From: Candidatus Vecturithrix granuli
GTDB taxonomy: Bacteria; Moduliflexota; Moduliflexia; Moduliflexales; Moduliflexaceae
Assembly: GCA_000739535.1 (NCBI GenBank)
Contig: DF820466.1
Span: forward strand, 496,754 to 560,753
Direction of reading: 5' to 3'
DNA: 64,000 nucleotides
Position 1 is the stretch's first letter. Each line of letters starts with the position of its first letter. Below are positions 1-7,714 of the stretch, in pieces. A program made the translations under genes and the position numbers. The notes beneath the pieces are model-generated. The model ran no database searches. It was given only the letters and a program-made list of their open reading frames with translations, and had not been told where the DNA came from.

Positions 1-139
1 GGGCGGTAATTCGCCGCCTGCTACGCTCACCTGTACCAAAGCTAAACTATTCGTTTTTTGCGGCATGTCAAGTGAAAAAAGACTATGAGCAATCATAAGC
101 AACGAAATTTTTGAGCAAAAACCATACCCTATTATAGCA

Positions 140-338
140 TTATTCATCAGCATTGAACTTGGTGGAGTCCATCTTCAAGGCGGCCTCCACCTCAGCAGGT
201 GTCAATACCAGTGAATAATCCATGCCATTTCCGGCGCACCTGTTCATCAGCGAGAACGCCTGCACTCTCTTGAAGTAACAGTATTGGAGGAGCTCAGGCG
301 TGTTCGTCACTTCGTCCAGAGCAGGTATCGAGCGGCAT
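140..338 (-). other. Open frame without start, possible gene remnant
   Basis: Reading on the minus strand in a different frame from the protease gene, an open stretch of about 65 codons runs across the end of that gene (it overlaps the LLWTK codons) and stops with TAA. It contains segments such as PELLQYCYFKRVQAF and LTPAEVEAALKMDS that look like real protein. There is no ATG with a ribosome binding site, and I recognise no family. It may be the 3' remnant of a decayed gene, or chance. The remaining bases 1-139 show nothing I can name. Confidence 0.2.
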
Positions 339-1791
339 CGACAAATGCCTTAATGCAGACGTTGGTATTGGCAAAATCAGGGTTAGCCGTCAGGTCTGTC
401 CAGGATGCGCCATCTGGAGACATGTAACTTTCGCCGGCATGCGCGGTCGCTGCTGAAGCATCCCCGACCGGAAATTCCAGTGAGAGAGGCCAGGTATTAG
501 CGGGAGGAGCCGTAAATTTGATCGCAACCGCAAACCCATTCCCGGCATGCAGCGCGACCGGCTGATTCAGTTTGATCGTGTGATAGCCCGCATACGTGAC
601 CGTTCCAGTTTGGGTGGCGCCTAACTGATCGCTAAACGAGGAACTTGTTGAGGAATCAGTCTTTGTATCATAGATCCGAATCTCGTATGCCATATTCGAA
701 GCTCCGACCGAAAGCCCTACTGCCGTCAAGATACCATCTTGTGTGGGCGTAAACCAGTTAGCTCCCCAGACAATATTCGAACCATAGGAGACAGCACCCG
801 TGTTGCCAAGAGGATCGTACATATAGATTTTCTGAAATGCCAGGGAAGCGTCCGCTTTTTCGTCGAACGCCGCCAGTTCCCCAAAGGCAAGTTTGGTATC
901 AGCATACGCTATGTAAAAATAACCGGCCTCGCCCCACCCAGTCCCCCAACTGTTGCGGATGATAAAGGCTCCCGGAGTTGGGGCTACGGTCAGTTTCGTA
1001 TCATCCCAACCCACAATCACTATTGCATGATTGCTACCTTCCGGGCCATTGTAGTAATAGGTGTAATTGCTGGCGTTGTAAGACGCACTCTCCCAATAGA
1101 ACGCCGAAGAGAGTGCCCCATAGGTCAGCAGCGCGGATTTGATATAGGCATTATCAGTTACACTGGATCGGACTGGAAGATACAAGATGTTATCTATGTA
1201 TCGGACCGGAGTACAGGTGGTGCAGAAAGTCGAGGTGGGAGAAGGATCATAGGGATCATCGGACTCGCTGATCGGACCATCAGAACGGGCAAGATACACC
1301 ACGGTCATTTGTGTATAGCCTCCACTACAGGGACCCAGGTCAAAGCCATGCCGGTGCTTCAAATTATCTTCCGAGAAATCGGGATTACTGTCCAGACCGA
1401 ATTTTTTCAAATGACTTTCCAGGCTACCATAGTTCGCAAACGCCCAACATGTCCCACAACTACCCTGATCCCTGATCGGTGAAAGGAGGCTGTCATTCTG
1501 ATTACCATCCCCATTGGGATCGCGCAGGTCATATTTCGGATCAGACGGAGACGCTTGCCTTTTGTCAGGAACATGGATTTCCGGTAATAGCGGAGAAGGG
1601 ATATACCCCAGCGCATGGCCTTCCTCATCCATGATCATTCTGCGTGGAGATTTCAGGTACTCTACAAAAGCGGGGTTCAACGGCGCCAATTGCGGCGTTT
1701 CTTGCGCATATCCAGGCGTGCTCAGTCCCCCGTTTAACAACATTCCCCCACCAATGACGCCCAGCAACACGACTATTTGAGTTCTATTCAT
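307..1791 (-). CDS. Secreted C1A papain-like cysteine protease with LLWTK C-terminal tag
   Basis: Predicted exported papain-family endopeptidase of 494 residues. A signal peptide ends near GYAQ (about residue 30). A short pro-region leads into the catalytic domain at about residue 87. Visible are the oxyanion Gln109 and nucleophile Cys115 in QGSCGTCWAF, His255 in SNHAIVIVGW and Asn280 in RNSWGTGWGEAGYFYIAY. Residues about 310-485 resemble the lectin-like beta domain often attached to bacterial C1 peptidases. The protein ends ARYLLWTK, the tag shared by 16 genes of this island. The ATG follows an AAAGGAG site. It is the last gene of the minus-strand island. Activity is well supported by the intact triad; substrate is unknown. 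Confidence 0.93.
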   Translation of the reverse strand: MNRTQIVVLLGVIGGGMLLNGGLSTPGYAQETPQLAPLNPAFVEYLKSPRRMIMDEEGHALGYIPSPLLPEIHVPDKRQASPSDPKYDLRDPNGDGNQNDSLLSPIRDQGSCGTCWAFANYGSLESHLKKFGLDSNPDFSEDNLKHRHGFDLGPCSGGYTQMTVVYLARSDGPISESDDPYDPSPTSTFCTTCTPVRYIDNILYLPVRSSVTDNAYIKSALLTYGALSSAFYWESASYNASNYTYYYNGPEGSNHAIVIVGWDDTKLTVAPTPGAFIIRNSWGTGWGEAGYFYIAYADTKLAFGELAAFDEKADASLAFQKIYMYDPLGNTGAVSYGSNIVWGANWFTPTQDGILTAVGLSVGASNMAYEIRIYDTKTDSSTSSSFSDQLGATQTGTVTYAGYHTIKLNQPVALHAGNGFAVAIKFTAPPANTWPLSLEFPVGDASAATAHAGESYMSPDGASWTDLTANPDFANTNVCIKAFVDAARYLLWTK

Positions 1792-1867
1792 TATAGTACT
1801 CCTTTTGTTTGCGTATTCTCGGCCAATTAAATCTTCATCAAACGAAACTACAAACAGCGCGGCTTCT

Positions 1868-3244
1868 TCAAGCGGGCTTCCAGGTTTTCAGTTCGTGCAG
1901 CAGATAGGCGGCGGCTTCCGCGCCCTGATAAAACAACTCCTCGGTCAGATGTTCGTTCGGGGCGTGGGCGTTATCGTTTGGCTGCGCCATGCCGACCATG
2001 ATAATGGGAAGGTGAAGAGCTTCGGAAAAGGTGCTCAACACGCCAATCGTACCGCCAGTTCTGGTAAACACCGGTTCCTGGTGATAGGCTTGCTGCAAGG
2101 CTTTCGCGATCAACGGCAGAATCGGGTGCTCGAGAGGTGTCAGATACGCGCTGCCGCCGACGCCGCCGGTCACGCTGACTTTCGCCGCTGCGGGTGCAAG
2201 CTGTTCAAGATAGGCTTTGGCCGCATTGAAAACCTTCTCAGGGTCTTGATATGGAACCAGCCGTATCGTGAATTTAGCCATGGCTTTGGCTGGAATCACG
2301 GTCTTGGTGCCGGTTCCGGTAAAGCCGCCCAGAATGCCGTTCACGTCCAGGGCCGGACGCGCCCAGCGTTTTTCCAGCGTCGAAAACCCGGTTTCCCCGA
2401 TAAACTCCTCCATTCCGATTTCGCGCTTCAAGGCCTCTTCATCATAAGGCAGGGCCGCAAACTGGGCTTGTTCTTTGGGTGTGAGTTCAGCGACATCCTC
2501 GTAAAAATCGGGAATGGTGATGCGTCCGTCTTTATCCTTTAACGCGGCAATCATCTCAGCCAAAATATGAATCGGATTGGGCGCAAACCCTCCAAAGGCC
2601 CCGGAGTGCAAATCCGTCGCAGCAGTTTCAAGATCAATTTGACAGTGAACCAGTCCGCGGGTGCCGTAGCAAATCGTCGGCAAGCCCGGCGCGAACATGG
2701 AAGTATCGGATAACAGGATGGCGTCGGCGTTGAGCAGCGCGCGATGTTCCTGCACAAAGGCATGCAGATTCTCACTGCCGATTTCTTCCTCACCTTCAAT
2801 CAGGAGCTTGACATTGATCGGCAGCGCACCCTTTTCCGTGAAATACGCTTCCATCGCCTTGACATAGGCAAAAAACTGCCCTTTATCGTCTGCGATGCCC
2901 CGGGCGTAGATTTCACCTTCCCGGATTTGCGGTTCAAAGGGCGGACTGTTCCACAGTTCCAGCGGTTCCGGCGGTTGCACGTCATAATGACCATAAATCA
3001 AAATCGTCGGCGCGTTTGAGGCTTCAAGCCACTCAGCATAGACGATCGGATGCCCTGGGGTCGGCATTACCTCAACGCGGGTCAGGCCGAGGGATTGTAA
3101 ATGATCCGCCAGAAAGCGAGCGCACCGGGCGACATCCTCAACATGTTCAGCCGCCGTGCTTACGCTCGGAAAACGAGTCAGTTCAAACAATTGCGCCAGA
3201 TGCTGCCGGCGATGGGTACGCAGATAGTTCAGAATGTGTTCCAT
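1868..3244 (-). CDS. M20 family dipeptidase (cytoplasmic)
   Basis: Zinc-dependent peptidase of the M20/M25/M40 family, 458 residues, the usual length for M20 dipeptidases. Metal-site motifs are intact: GHYDVQ (His86, Asp88), RGIADDKGQ (Asp119), EGEEEIGS (Glu152-Glu154 region), and a late SDTSMFAPGLP segment typical of the dimerisation/lid subdomain. No signal peptide and no transmembrane segment, so it should act in the cytosol on short peptides, perhaps those released by the neighbouring secreted proteases (inference). It is the only intact protein in the island without the LLWTK ending, ending ELKTWKPA instead, so it works as an internal control. Start ATG has an AGGAGGG site seven bases upstream. 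Confidence 0.93.
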   Translation of the reverse strand: MEHILNYLRTHRRQHLAQLFELTRFPSVSTAAEHVEDVARCARFLADHLQSLGLTRVEVMPTPGHPIVYAEWLEASNAPTILIYGHYDVQPPEPLELWNSPPFEPQIREGEIYARGIADDKGQFFAYVKAMEAYFTEKGALPINVKLLIEGEEEIGSENLHAFVQEHRALLNADAILLSDTSMFAPGLPTICYGTRGLVHCQIDLETAATDLHSGAFGGFAPNPIHILAEMIAALKDKDGRITIPDFYEDVAELTPKEQAQFAALPYDEEALKREIGMEEFIGETGFSTLEKRWARPALDVNGILGGFTGTGTKTVIPAKAMAKFTIRLVPYQDPEKVFNAAKAYLEQLAPAAAKVSVTGGVGGSAYLTPLEHPILPLIAKALQQAYHQEPVFTRTGGTIGVLSTFSEALHLPIIMVGMAQPNDNAHAPNEHLTEELFYQGAEAAAYLLHELKTWKPA

Positions 3245-3603
3245 ATTCCCTCCTAAAAGTAACTACAAGGATTTCACATAAGAAGCAGGATTGCTCGAAA
3301 ATTTCCGATGTGCGGAAACTTGTCAATAGAAAAAACGGAAGAGGGGTGAAATAATAAGCGGCGCCGTTTCCTGAGGTTTTGGAAAACCTCTCCCTGGATG
3401 TGGGTTCTAAGGGCTTGAAGGCGAACGAACACCGGCGCGGGCTGCCACACCTCGCGCCCAGGGCTGTTAAGTTCTCGCGGGGAGAAGTTGTGACCCCCCT
3501 TTTGTTCCCCCCGCAAGCGGGGGGAAACGGATCGACCTCCCCCGCTTGCGGGGGACTGAGGGGGGAGAACTTAACAGCCCTGCACCTCACGCCAGTGTGA
3601 TTG
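3245..3603. other. Intergenic spacer holding a MITE
   Basis: This 359-bp gap contains a solo copy of the ACTACAAGGAT motif (about 3263) also found in the hairpin elements near 9.6 and 17.7 kb. It also contains a 124-bp inverted-repeat element listed separately. No credible gene was seen. Confidence 0.6.
3459..3582. repeat. MITE, family A copy 1
   Basis: A 124-bp element with perfect 18-bp terminal inverted repeats CAGGGCTGTTAAGTTCTC. The interior is a GC-rich palindrome built on CCCCCGCAAGCGGGGG. It is flanked by imperfect 11-bp direct repeats (CACCTCGCGCC on the left, CACCTCACGCC on the right), as expected of a target duplication. No transposase inside, so it is non-autonomous. A second copy lies near 23.1 kb. 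Confidence 0.8.
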
Positions 3604-4407
3604 TCACCTGGTCCAGAGAAGGTAAGCGTTTGATTGGCCGAGGGAGGAGGTAGCCTGAAGCATATCATACGCGCCCGAACTTCCTGCCGGAAGATAGTCC
3701 GCCAACACGATCCACTGGAGATTCGTCCACACAACGCCGCTGAGGGTTGGCGTAGTGATGGTAAATGTTCTGGTCGCTCCATTGGCTAAATCTGACGTGA
3801 TGGCTTGCGAAACGGCAGCCCGAACGTACCGCTTCGTCAATCGTTCTGTTGCGCCGGGCGCGGTGGTAAACATTTCATATACAATCGCCCACACCGTTGC
3901 CGAGTTACTGGTACCAAGGGTCACGCCGCTCTGGTTAGTCAGTTGTACGCTAAACTGGAGTGTATCGCCAATCCGCTGGCTGCTGGCAGTGAGCGTGGCC
4001 TGCGCCGGCCGCGCTAAGGAAGCGTCAACCATCGCACTATATTTTGTGGCAAAATCTTCATACCCGTTACTGATAGCATTCCCGCTGTCGATCATGACCA
4101 AAGGTAAGGAGACCACACCTCCTGTAGAAGCTGCCCACCACCGACTCTGGCGACTGCTAAAGAGACTACTATCCACATCATACTCTATAAACACAACAGG
4201 TTGGTTCGCATATTTAGCGACTAATGTATCTTCGATGGCCAAACTGGCCTGCTGGCTATTCCATCAGGTGTATCGCAAAAAGGCTTCAAACACGACGAAG
4301 CGCTACCCCTGCGCGAATGAGGACTCCACAGCTACGCCAAACAACAGCACGATGATCACACATAAGCCAGCAATCATGCTCATCCACCACTGGATGCGAG
4401 TCATCAT
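3604..4407 (-). pseudogene. Thioredoxin-like secreted LLWTK-tagged protein, interrupted by UAG and UGA
   Basis: Read from the ATGATG at 4407 (AGGAGG nearby), the frame encodes a clean signal peptide (MMTRIQWWMSMIAGL..., ending SSFAQG). It then meets TAG at 4303-4305, continues RFVVFEAFLRYT, meets TGA at 4264-4266, and stays open for 219 codons to NAYLLWTR. The part after the signal peptide resembles thioredoxin-like proteins in which a strand (VVFEAF) precedes TCxxC and then a helix and a second strand (VVFIEYDVD). The UGA falls where the first Cys of CxxC is expected, giving T-[UGA]-W-N-S. The downstream half is a beta-rich domain. Simplest reading is a pseudogene with two nonsense changes. 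Selenocysteine at the UGA is an alternative, but it does not explain the UAG, since UAG is an ordinary stop elsewhere in the window. Confidence 0.75.
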
Positions 4408-4545
4408 TATTTCCTCCTCTACAATCCCATGAATGTCAGACCTTGCACTTTTGAACTCCATCGAAACATGGCGACTGGTCACATTGATGCCGAGCGCGGA
4501 TTTCTTAAATCAAGGTAATTTTCTATCAGATCACTATAGCCACCC

Positions 4546-4738
4546 AATAAAGAACGGAATGATTCTTGCAAGAAAAGCATGTATGCCCGCGAAACACGCA
4601 AAACACGCGAAAAATCTCTTGGCTCTGCTGTAGCGTTTTTTGAGAAACAACGAACGTTTCATCGCCTCATGTTCGCGTATTTCGCGTGTTTCGCGGGCTA
4701 TGTCACTGTCCATACAAGAACCGTTCCGTTCTTCATTG
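4546..4738. repeat. Long inverted repeat
   Basis: Two arms of about 70 bases face each other across about 50 bases. They share AAGAACGGAA, TTCTTG and CCCGCGAAACACGC in matching order on opposite strands, with scattered mismatches. Probably a decayed MITE or a large intergenic hairpin. No coding content recognised. Confidence 0.65.
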
Positions 4739-5049
4739 ATAGCCACCCTAAACCACTTGTGTCATTAGCGAGGAATCTTCGATGAAGCAATCTCGGCGGG
4801 ATTGTTTCGCAAAGCCTCGCAATGACAGTTTACATTTGATTTAGGACTGTAATTTTGCTTTAGAAATGGGCAGGATGTCAAGACAAAAAATAGCGATTCT
4901 TCAGGGCCCCTGTTGACTACCAGAAAGGAAGTTGAGAGGAGGGAGCACATCTTGACAGGAAATTGAAAACCTTCCAGACCGCCATATTTTGTCAGAGCGC
5001 CGGACTTCTGGTCTTCACAAGCATCTTCACTGTTGTTCGTATTTCCCAG

Positions 5050-5086
5050 GCGCGGGCGCGGGTTTGCACCCGTCCCGCGCCCGCGC
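5050..5086 (-). terminator. GC-rich hairpin after the M28 peptidase stop
   Basis: Almost perfect inverted repeat GCGCGGGCGCGGG ... CCCGCGCCCGCGC with a short loop, six bases past the stop codon on the minus strand. It has no clear U-run, so it may be an mRNA 3'-end stabiliser or a weak terminator. Similar hairpins follow two other tagged genes. Confidence 0.5.
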
Positions 5087-5091
5087 GGTTG

Positions 5092-6522
5092 TCATTTCGT
5101 CCAGAGGATGTAAGAATTGCCAGACTGTTCGATTGGTACGGCCTGATGCGCAATTGATCCGAGTGAAGCCTTCACCACCGCGGTGAAATACGACATGTTC
5201 AGATATTGCAATTTGTCGTTCTTGGTATGGTAGTAGGGGTTAAAATCATCGTCATCCTCAATCGCCCACAGGGCGGCATACCCAAACCCCCAAAACGAAG
5301 CATGATCACTGAAATCATATCCATTGCTGATGATGAGCGGCGTCAGGCTGCTGCTCAACCCATAAGTGTTAATCACCTGAACCAAAAGCTGAGCCAGGGC
5401 CAGATCGCCGGCATAGCCAGGGTTGGAAGGCAGGCGCGTATAGAGCCGAAAATCCGGTCCACCTTTGTTATCCCAGGCGATCATATCCAGGTTATACACG
5501 GCCACAATGTTTTGATTTGCATTATATACCGACTCGGCATACGCGTAGCTGCCAAGAAAATCTATCTCCTCGCCCGTAAAGAAAACAAAGCGCACAGTAC
5601 GTTCGAAGGTGTACGCACTCATCACATCGGCGGCGACCATCACTCCGGCCGCGCCGCTGGCATTGTCATCTGCTCCGGGCGCTAACCCGCTGGCAGGCAT
5701 ATCATCCAGGTGGGCAGTGATCAAGACAATTTCGCCGGGTCGGGTCGTTCCTCGCAGTTCCCCGATCACATTACGCCCCGAACTCTCATAATCATCATTA
5801 TTCCAGTTCTGGTACCTCACTGCCAGTCCCAACGCTTGCAGATGCTCATAGACATACTGGGTGGCCTTTTGGATCGGCGTGCCTGAATCTGTGTGGCGCG
5901 TCGTGATTGTATAAGACGCGCCGCCAATGATGGCTGGCGTTACGCCGCTTAGACGGCTGGTGTAAGCACTCAGCGTACTTTGCGTCACCTGATCAATCAG
6001 GTTTTGAATCAATGGGAGCGGGGTAATGGCTTTAGTGCGGAGTCTTTCAGACACTCGCAGGATCATTGGCCGCTTCCGCAGCCACGCAATTTCGAACCCC
6101 AGATTGGCAAGCCGTTCCGCCTGAGATGGGGTGGCGCGGACAAGGAGGTACTTGCCATCATCGTACAAGACTGTCATAATCGTAACGGCTTGTTGCCGCG
6201 CCCCTTGCCGCCGTTCATAGGCCAGCAGATACCATTCATCCGGCTTCAATGCCGCTACAGCATCCACAATGCGATAGGATAACTGCCGTTGCTGCAACGC
6301 CTGTTCCGAGACAAGCGTTAAGACATACTCCTGACCGGCGGCATCCAGCAGATGTGCATGGATCGGAATCCCAAGCTCCGCAATCGCCCCTGTGACATCC
6401 ACCTGCGCCAACATGCGAGTCTCTTCCGTCGGCTCGTCTGCCGCAGCCCAGGAGGTCAGGAGCAGAAGAGCAAGCATTCCAAACAAGACTCTCGAGCGCG
6501 TCCATCTTATGAATTGCACCAT
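5092..6522 (-). CDS. Secreted M28 family zinc aminopeptidase with LLWTK-type tag
   Basis: Predicted exported co-catalytic zinc peptidase of 476 residues. The chosen ATG (MVQFIRWT...) has an AGAAAGGAGAG site and begins a good signal peptide ending at SWAAADEP; the longer upstream frame is not plausible coding. Residues about 35-180 form an N-terminal pro/beta domain. The M28 domain follows, with zinc ligands His271 (ITAHLDD), Asp285 (PGADDNASG), Glu318-Glu319 (FTGEEIDFLGS), Asp346 (YNLDMIAWD) and His407 (SDHASFWGFG). It ends NSYILWTK. It sits between the trypsin gene and the disrupted thioredoxin-like gene, all on one strand. Zinc site complete, so active enzyme likely. Confidence 0.93.
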   Translation of the reverse strand: MVQFIRWTRSRVLFGMLALLLLTSWAAADEPTEETRMLAQVDVTGAIAELGIPIHAHLLDAAGQEYVLTLVSEQALQQRQLSYRIVDAVAALKPDEWYLLAYERRQGARQQAVTIMTVLYDDGKYLLVRATPSQAERLANLGFEIAWLRKRPMILRVSERLRTKAITPLPLIQNLIDQVTQSTLSAYTSRLSGVTPAIIGGASYTITTRHTDSGTPIQKATQYVYEHLQALGLAVRYQNWNNDDYESSGRNVIGELRGTTRPGEIVLITAHLDDMPASGLAPGADDNASGAAGVMVAADVMSAYTFERTVRFVFFTGEEIDFLGSYAYAESVYNANQNIVAVYNLDMIAWDNKGGPDFRLYTRLPSNPGYAGDLALAQLLVQVINTYGLSSSLTPLIISNGYDFSDHASFWGFGYAALWAIEDDDDFNPYYHTKNDKLQYLNMSYFTAVVKASLGSIAHQAVPIEQSGNSYILWTK

Positions 6523-6613
6523 ACAATCTCTCCTTTCTGTTGTTGAGACCCCCAGAGCAGGCCAATGTACTTGCATGAAAACGTGAACGTTCCCGGCAGC
6601 CGCACTGCTTGTA

Positions 6614-7450
6614 TTACTTCGTCCAGAGGAAATATGAATTGGTAGAAGTTGCAGGCACATAGGAGGAAATCCAGGCAGCATAGTTCGAAACTCTGGTATA
6701 AACGCCGTAATATCCTGCCAGAGCGCACCCATCGCCCCAACTGACCACCCCTACCTGCACGTAACTTCCAGAACCAGTTGACACCATTAACGGCCCGCCG
6801 CTGTCTCCCTCGCAGGAATCTTTGCCGCCTGCCGCATACCCGGCGCAAAACATACTGCTTGTAATCTCTCCAGGGTATGCGGCGCTGCACGCGGCGTCGG
6901 AGACGATGGGCACATCTACCTGCATGAGCAGATCAGGATAACTCTCTCCGGGATACTCCGTATTCCCCCAGCCGATGACCGTCGAATTGGTGCCGGCCGC
7001 ATTATACGCGCTGCTGGTATTCCAGGCAATCGGAGTCTGCGCTGAGGCCTGCGCTAATTCCAACAGCGCAATATCATTATCAATCGTGGAACTATTATAA
7101 CTGGGATGCGCAATCTGTTGGATCACCGCAATGCGTTCATAGGTTGATGCGGAAGCCGTAAGGTCGTTCGTGCCAAGCACCACATCAATGTTCCCACCGA
7201 GACAATGGGCGGCCGTCAGCACCCAATTCGCATGAATGAGCGCGCCCCCGCAGAATTGCCCGTAGGGACGCGGATCCTCGTAGCGATCTACTAGTGCGGC
7301 CATCCAGGGCCAGGCACCGTCAGCCGCCACCACCCCTCCGATAATCCGAGTCTGGGCCAACGCCCTCTCCGGCATCCCTCCTGTCCACATCCCAACAGCA
7401 CTCATCAGGATTATCGTCACGACTACCTTACAAAACCACCTTATAGTCAT
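6614..7450 (-). CDS. Secreted S1 trypsin-like serine protease with LLWTK-type tag
   Basis: Chymotrypsin-fold protease of 278 residues. Start at MTIRWFCK, directly after TCAGGAGAAT. Signal peptide to about residue 33 (ALAQ), then the activation site TR|IIGG at residue 35/36. Catalytic triad His82 (TAAHCLGG), Asp126 (DNDIALLEL) and Ser217 (CEGDSGGP). Cysteine pairs around the His and Ser loops are present, which suggests disulphides formed outside the cytoplasm. The Asp six residues before the nucleophile (DSCEGDSGG) points to trypsin-like Lys/Arg specificity. The catalytic domain ends at its usual C-terminal helix (YAAWISSYV), and the tag TNSYFLWTK is simply appended. This makes the tag boundary especially clear. 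Confidence 0.95.
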   Translation of the reverse strand: MTIRWFCKVVVTIILMSAVGMWTGGMPERALAQTRIIGGVVAADGAWPWMAALVDRYEDPRPYGQFCGGALIHANWVLTAAHCLGGNIDVVLGTNDLTASASTYERIAVIQQIAHPSYNSSTIDNDIALLELAQASAQTPIAWNTSSAYNAAGTNSTVIGWGNTEYPGESYPDLLMQVDVPIVSDAACSAAYPGEITSSMFCAGYAAGGKDSCEGDSGGPLMVSTGSGSYVQVGVVSWGDGCALAGYYGVYTRVSNYAAWISSYVPATSTNSYFLWTK

Positions 7451-7675
7451 ATTCTCCTGACGCAATAACAGAGTGAAAAAGGCAACAGAACGCAGCCATT
7501 GTTCTACCTGTCACCCTTCTCGCCTCGGTTGCACCTACTTGTTTTAAAGGTTTGTTTTTTATATCACTGTGTCAGATCGTGCTGTATGATCCTTTCTTGA
7601 CGATGGGATGGATTGTCAAGACAAAAATAACGATCAAAAGGGGGGCAGTTCCTTTTGCCAATGATCCTGGAGAGG

Positions 7676-7712
7676 GGCGCCAGCGCGGAGCTGTAGTCCG
7701 CACTGGCGCGTT
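7676..7712 (-). terminator. GC-rich hairpin after beta-helix gene
   Basis: Inverted repeat GCGCCAGCGCGGA ... TCCGCACTGGCGC immediately downstream (minus strand) of the beta-helix gene stop. No long U-run. It is comparable to the hairpins after the M28 and repeat-protein genes and is probably an mRNA 3'-end structure. Confidence 0.45.
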
Positions 7713-7714
7713 GG

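Larger units (their letters stand above)
4408..5091. other. Repeat-rich intergenic region
   Basis: A 684-bp gap. It holds a long imperfect inverted repeat (4546-4738), a second hairpin-type repeat at about 4755-4835 (AGCGAGGAATC ... GCCTCGCAATGAC) and a GC-rich hairpin just after the stop of the M28 peptidase gene. The short open frames here are products of the repeats; I see no supported gene. Confidence 0.6.

Noticed and set aside
739..1482. Open frame of 247 codons on the plus strand opposite the C1A protease
   Set aside because: It is the antisense shadow of a gene with intact catalytic motifs; its composition is Arg/Gly-rich and it has no ribosome site.
1805..2542. Plus-strand frame opposite the M20 dipeptidase
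   Set aside because: Antisense shadow; the minus-strand protein carries all M20 metal motifs.
4303..4305. UAG read as pyrrolysine in the thioredoxin-like gene because a corrinoid methyl carrier is present
   Set aside because: TAG is used as an ordinary stop by confident genes here (punA, pgsA), and the position lies just after a signal peptide cleavage region with no reason for pyrrolysine.
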